Assembly: GCA_015062395.1 (NCBI GenBank)
Contig: SUUS01000008.1
Location: 1-56,469, forward strand
DNA length: 56,469 bases
Direction of reading: 5' to 3'
Source of the DNA: Alphaproteobacteria bacterium
GTDB taxonomy: Bacteria; Pseudomonadota; Alphaproteobacteria; CAAHEQ01; UBA3637
The notes under the pieces were generated by a model, which made no database searches, was not told where the DNA came from, and worked only from the letters and a program-made list of their open reading frames with translations. Below are positions 54,137 through 56,469 of the stretch, one piece after another (the first letter of the stretch is position 1; each line of letters opens with the position of its first letter). Both the position numbers and the translations under genes were made by a program.

Positions 54137-54165
54137 AATATATCAGATTCGCATAAAAAGAGCAA
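54137..54165 (-). promoter_or_regulatory. Promoter of adhE-rex
   Basis: On the minus strand: -35 TTGCTC (54160-54165), exactly 17 bases, -10 TATATT (54137-54142), followed directly by the Rex operator. Confidence 0.7.
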
Positions 54166-54228
54166 GAATTATTTACAAAAAATTAACACGACGATACTTG
54201 AAGAAAATCAAAACAAGAAAAAGTAAAA

Positions 54229-54257
54229 TAAAAGGCACTTTTAAGTGCCTTTTATTT
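54229..54257 (-). terminator. Terminator between the right-edge surface gene and adhE
   Basis: AAAGGCACTT pairs with AAGTGCCTTT around a 2-base loop, with A and T runs on either side. It lies about 55 bases after the stop at 54311 and before the adhE promoter. Confidence 0.85.
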
Positions 54258-54310
54258 TGTTTATTCAAAAACTGTGTCATGTCATGAATTTCTGATTGTC
54301 CAACAATCAA

Positions 54311-56469
54311 TCAGTATGAACTAACTGGTCTAGCTGTTACGACACAAGTATCGGGTCGTTCTGCCGTATAACATGCCTTGACATTATCTTTATTACAATT
54401 TTCAGGACATGCTGGCCAACTACCACCACCACCAGCATAGGAACACTCTCCAGCAAGCGTTTTGACAGGACCAACACAATCAACACGGAATTGGTAAACA
54501 AGATAATTAGGATAATGAAGATTAATGTCCACAAATGTTTTTCCTGGTTTTTCTATACTGCAATCACCCATGTTTCCACAAGCACCTGGACAGCAATAAT
54601 TGTCGCAATTATCAGCAGTAGCCCCAGTTTTGCAAGCATCATAATCATTACCATAACAAGCATGCCCTTCTGCAGGGATAAAGTGATCATAGCTGAAACA
54701 ACCACCATTCGATACAAAACCACACCTGCAACAATCATTTCCCATTTCTAGAGTGTTATAAAAAACCTCTCCTCCACCGTCACAACATTTCCATTCACCA
54801 CCATCAGAACACGCACCGAATCCTTCAAAATACGGATAACCTGTACAATAAATTTCACCATCGCAACACATACAATGCTCACTTCCATCGATTTTGTCTG
54901 TGACGCATTTGTATTCACCTTTGCAACAATGAGCTTGTTCATCATCCCAATAAGAATTTGGCGTTTCACTTGGACAACAATGTTGTAAACCTGATGTCGG
55001 TGCATTCTGAACATATGCAACAACGTTTCCATTGTTCGTATCGCAACAAGCATAAGAAGTTTCCCTATTATTTTCCCCATATTTATATACCGTTCCAGAA
55101 CAGCATTGAGCACTGGAACCATCCCAATATGCAGTTTGCCCCGATGGACAGCATTTTTGTAAACCAGAAATTTCAGCACCTAAAACTTCTACGACGGATT
55201 TGCCATTGTTTGTATCGCAACAAGTGTATAAGCCTTCCCCCTCTTTATATACCGTTCCTGCGCAACATTGAGCAGAAGAACCATCCCAATACGCAGATTG
55301 CCCCGATGGACAACATTTTTGTAGTCCTGAAATTTCAGCTCCGTTAACTTCTACTAGGGATTTATCTTTATCAGTTTCGCAACAAAGATCTTTTTGGGTT
55401 TCATCTTGATAAAGCGTTCCTGAGCAACATAATGCAGCAGAACCATCCCAATAAGCAGATTGCCCCGATGGACAGCATTTTTGTAAATCAGCTATGGAAC
55501 TTCCTGCGACATTTACAACTGTATTTTCTTCAGTAATTTTACAGCAATCATATGTTTCTTCAGAATTTTTGTAAACTTGATTTTCTTCCTCACAACACAA
55601 CGCTGCCGCTCCGTTCCAATAAGCTGCTTGACCTGATAAACAACAAACTTGAGCATTGGAATTTCCCTGCGCACTTAAAAGCTTTTCATCCTCACTAGTA
55701 TTGCAGCAACCATATGCCGTTTCAGATATTTGGTAAATTCTGTTTTTACTATCACAACACAGGACTGAAGAACCATCCCAGTAAGGCATAGAATCAAAAA
55801 GATTTCCTGGACAACAAGCATCCTGTTCACTTCCGATAGGTAATCCTTGAATGGCGTTATACTTAGTCGTTCCTTCTGGACATCCATCTCCTCCAGAGCT
55901 ACTGCTAGAACCTGAAGAACTGGAAGAGGAACCACTACTAGAACTTGAGGATGAGCTACCTGACGACCCCGAACTACCACTGGAACCCGAAGAGCCAGAA
56001 GAACTGGATGAAGAAGAACAACCTTCTTGGGTATAATCTATTTCACACCCCGTTTCAGTACATTTTTGACAATATCCACCACACATATAATTCCATCTGT
56101 GGTTGGAACATGTGTAGCATGCAGCATTTCCTGGAGGCGCTGTACATTGACCTGCAACGCAACATTTGTCTCGTCCACAAGATAGACACCATCCATCAAG
56201 ACCACAACAGCCACTTTCGCAGTCAGAATCTTTTGAACATTTTTGTTCTTCACAAGATTTACACATATTATTTACACAACAAAAACCATCGACACAATCA
56301 TCATCAACGTCACACTCGCCAATAGAACCTACATCATCAAAGTAAAAAGCCATAGCTTTATTGGTTTCGGTACAATCGTTTTTGGTTGCATTTGGCGTAT
56401 TGCTGTTAGGATGATTATTTTCAAAATAAGTCGCATTTTGACCAATCATAATTAAATCTATATCTGTGG
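54311..56469 (-). CDS. Cysteine-repeat surface protein with Ser/Gly linker (5' partial)
   Basis: The frame is open to the right edge; upstream codons read TDIDLIM, matching the pilin-like region of the protein at 41519-42739. The prepilin N terminus is therefore probably beyond the window. In order the visible part has the ENNHPNSN pilin-like end, Cys modules (DCESGCC, CCVAGQC, ACYTCSNHRW), and a Ser/Gly-rich linker of about 45 residues. Tandem CCPSGQ.AYWDGSSAQCC...CCDTNNG repeats follow (about 54 residues each), then a different Cys-rich C-terminal domain. Likely exported, disulfide-rich surface protein; function unknown. Confidence 0.85.
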   Translation of the reverse strand, partial: TDIDLIMIGQNATYFENNHPNSNTPNATKNDCTETNKAMAFYFDDVGSIGECDVDDDCVDGFCCVNNMCKSCEEQKCSKDSDCESGCCGLDGWCLSCGRDKCCVAGQCTAPPGNAACYTCSNHRWNYMCGGYCQKCTETGCEIDYTQEGCSSSSSSSGSSGSSGSSGSSGSSSSSSSSGSSSSSSGSSSSSGGDGCPEGTTKYNAIQGLPIGSEQDACCPGNLFDSMPYWDGSSVLCCDSKNRIYQISETAYGCCNTSEDEKLLSAQGNSNAQVCCLSGQAAYWNGAAALCCEEENQVYKNSEETYDCCKITEENTVVNVAGSSIADLQKCCPSGQSAYWDGSAALCCSGTLYQDETQKDLCCETDKDKSLVEVNGAEISGLQKCCPSGQSAYWDGSSAQCCAGTVYKEGEGLYTCCDTNNGKSVVEVLGAEISGLQKCCPSGQTAYWDGSSAQCCSGTVYKYGENNRETSYACCDTNNGNVVAYVQNAPTSGLQHCCPSETPNSYWDDEQAHCCKGEYKCVTDKIDGSEHCMCCDGEIYCTGYPYFEGFGACSDGGEWKCCDGGGEVFYNTLEMGNDCCRCGFVSNGGCFSYDHFIPAEGHACYGNDYDACKTGATADNCDNYCCPGACGNMGDCSIEKPGKTFVDINLHYPNYLVYQFRVDCVGPVKTLAGECSYAGGGGSWPACPENCNKDNVKACYTAERPDTCVVTARPVSSY
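54965..55835 (-). repeat. Tandem 54-residue cysteine repeats
   Basis: The CCPSGQ coding motif recurs at 54972, 55146, 55308 and 55470. Spacings are 174, 162 and 162 bases, and further diverged copies follow to the right. The last two intervals are exactly 54 codons, and local DNA identity is high, which suggests recent tandem duplication or conversion. Confidence 0.85.

Noticed and set aside
54965-55835. Repeated blocks considered as a CRISPR array
   Set aside because: The units are 162 bases, in frame, and encode regular CCP repeats; there are no short repeats with unique spacers and no cas genes.

Overview
The window is a gene-dense, AT-rich bacterial chromosome segment. The gene set points to an alphaproteobacterium. 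It carries a Tim44-like protein beside SecB, MltA and Smr, a mitofilin-like protein followed by HemY, a PopZ-family protein next to TolC, and GroESL with an RpoH-like promoter instead of a CIRCE element. Metabolism looks fermentative, with Pta, AckA, a bifunctional AdhE and the redox repressor Rex, so an anaerobic, possibly gut-dwelling lineage is likely. The exact lineage is inference. I see no insertion sequence, prophage, CRISPR array or rRNA, and no gene-free stretch longer than about 300 bases.

Layout. Bases 1-2228 hold the C-terminal part of a very unusual surface protein: a run of 244 uninterrupted serines followed by cysteine-pair repeats. From 2320 to 7379 come an HNH protein, RecG and a small exported protein on the minus strand, then an alpha/beta esterase, ThpR and a GDSL esterase. 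From 7445 to 13818 the plus strand carries def-fmt-truA and, past a divergent secB, tim44-like-mltA-smr-tsaD-trxA. From 13882 to 18520 the minus strand carries ackA, pta, popZ and tolC. Two tRNAs (Cys, Asn) follow at 18667-18885. From 19001 to 24086 are a membrane protein with a CPVC motif, an Fe-S flavodoxin-like protein, Sel1, PAS and TlpA genes, plus a 38-residue lipoprotein gene resembling LptM. The rod-shape cluster mreB-mreC-mreD-mrdA-rodA runs on the minus strand from 29616 to 24081.

From 29776 to 32940 are mitofilin-like, hemY, trmL and a DHFR-like gene. They are followed by groEL/groES, a Sel1 protein, an MsrA homologue without its nucleophilic cysteine, accC/accB, a TPR-methyltransferase, a GNAT gene and a VanX-like dipeptidase. 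From 41519 to 45715 are a prepilin-like cysteine-rich protein and secF-secD-yajC. From 45895 to 47637 are a HAD phosphatase, a possible 22-residue ORF, a transaldolase-like aldolase and tRNA-Ala. From 47727 to 50791 are two unrecognised genes. adhE-rex follows, with a well-formed Rex operator in front. The right edge is cut inside another cysteine-repeat protein.

The most distinctive theme is the three related cysteine-rich proteins (1-2228, 41519-42739 and 54311-56469). The complete one has a type IV prepilin-like N terminus. The other two have serine-rich linkers and tandem repeats built on CCP...AYW.GSS..CC...CC. They look like surface or pseudopilus-anchored proteins. The second theme is redox-controlled fermentation, with a readable promoter-operator layout in front of adhE-rex.
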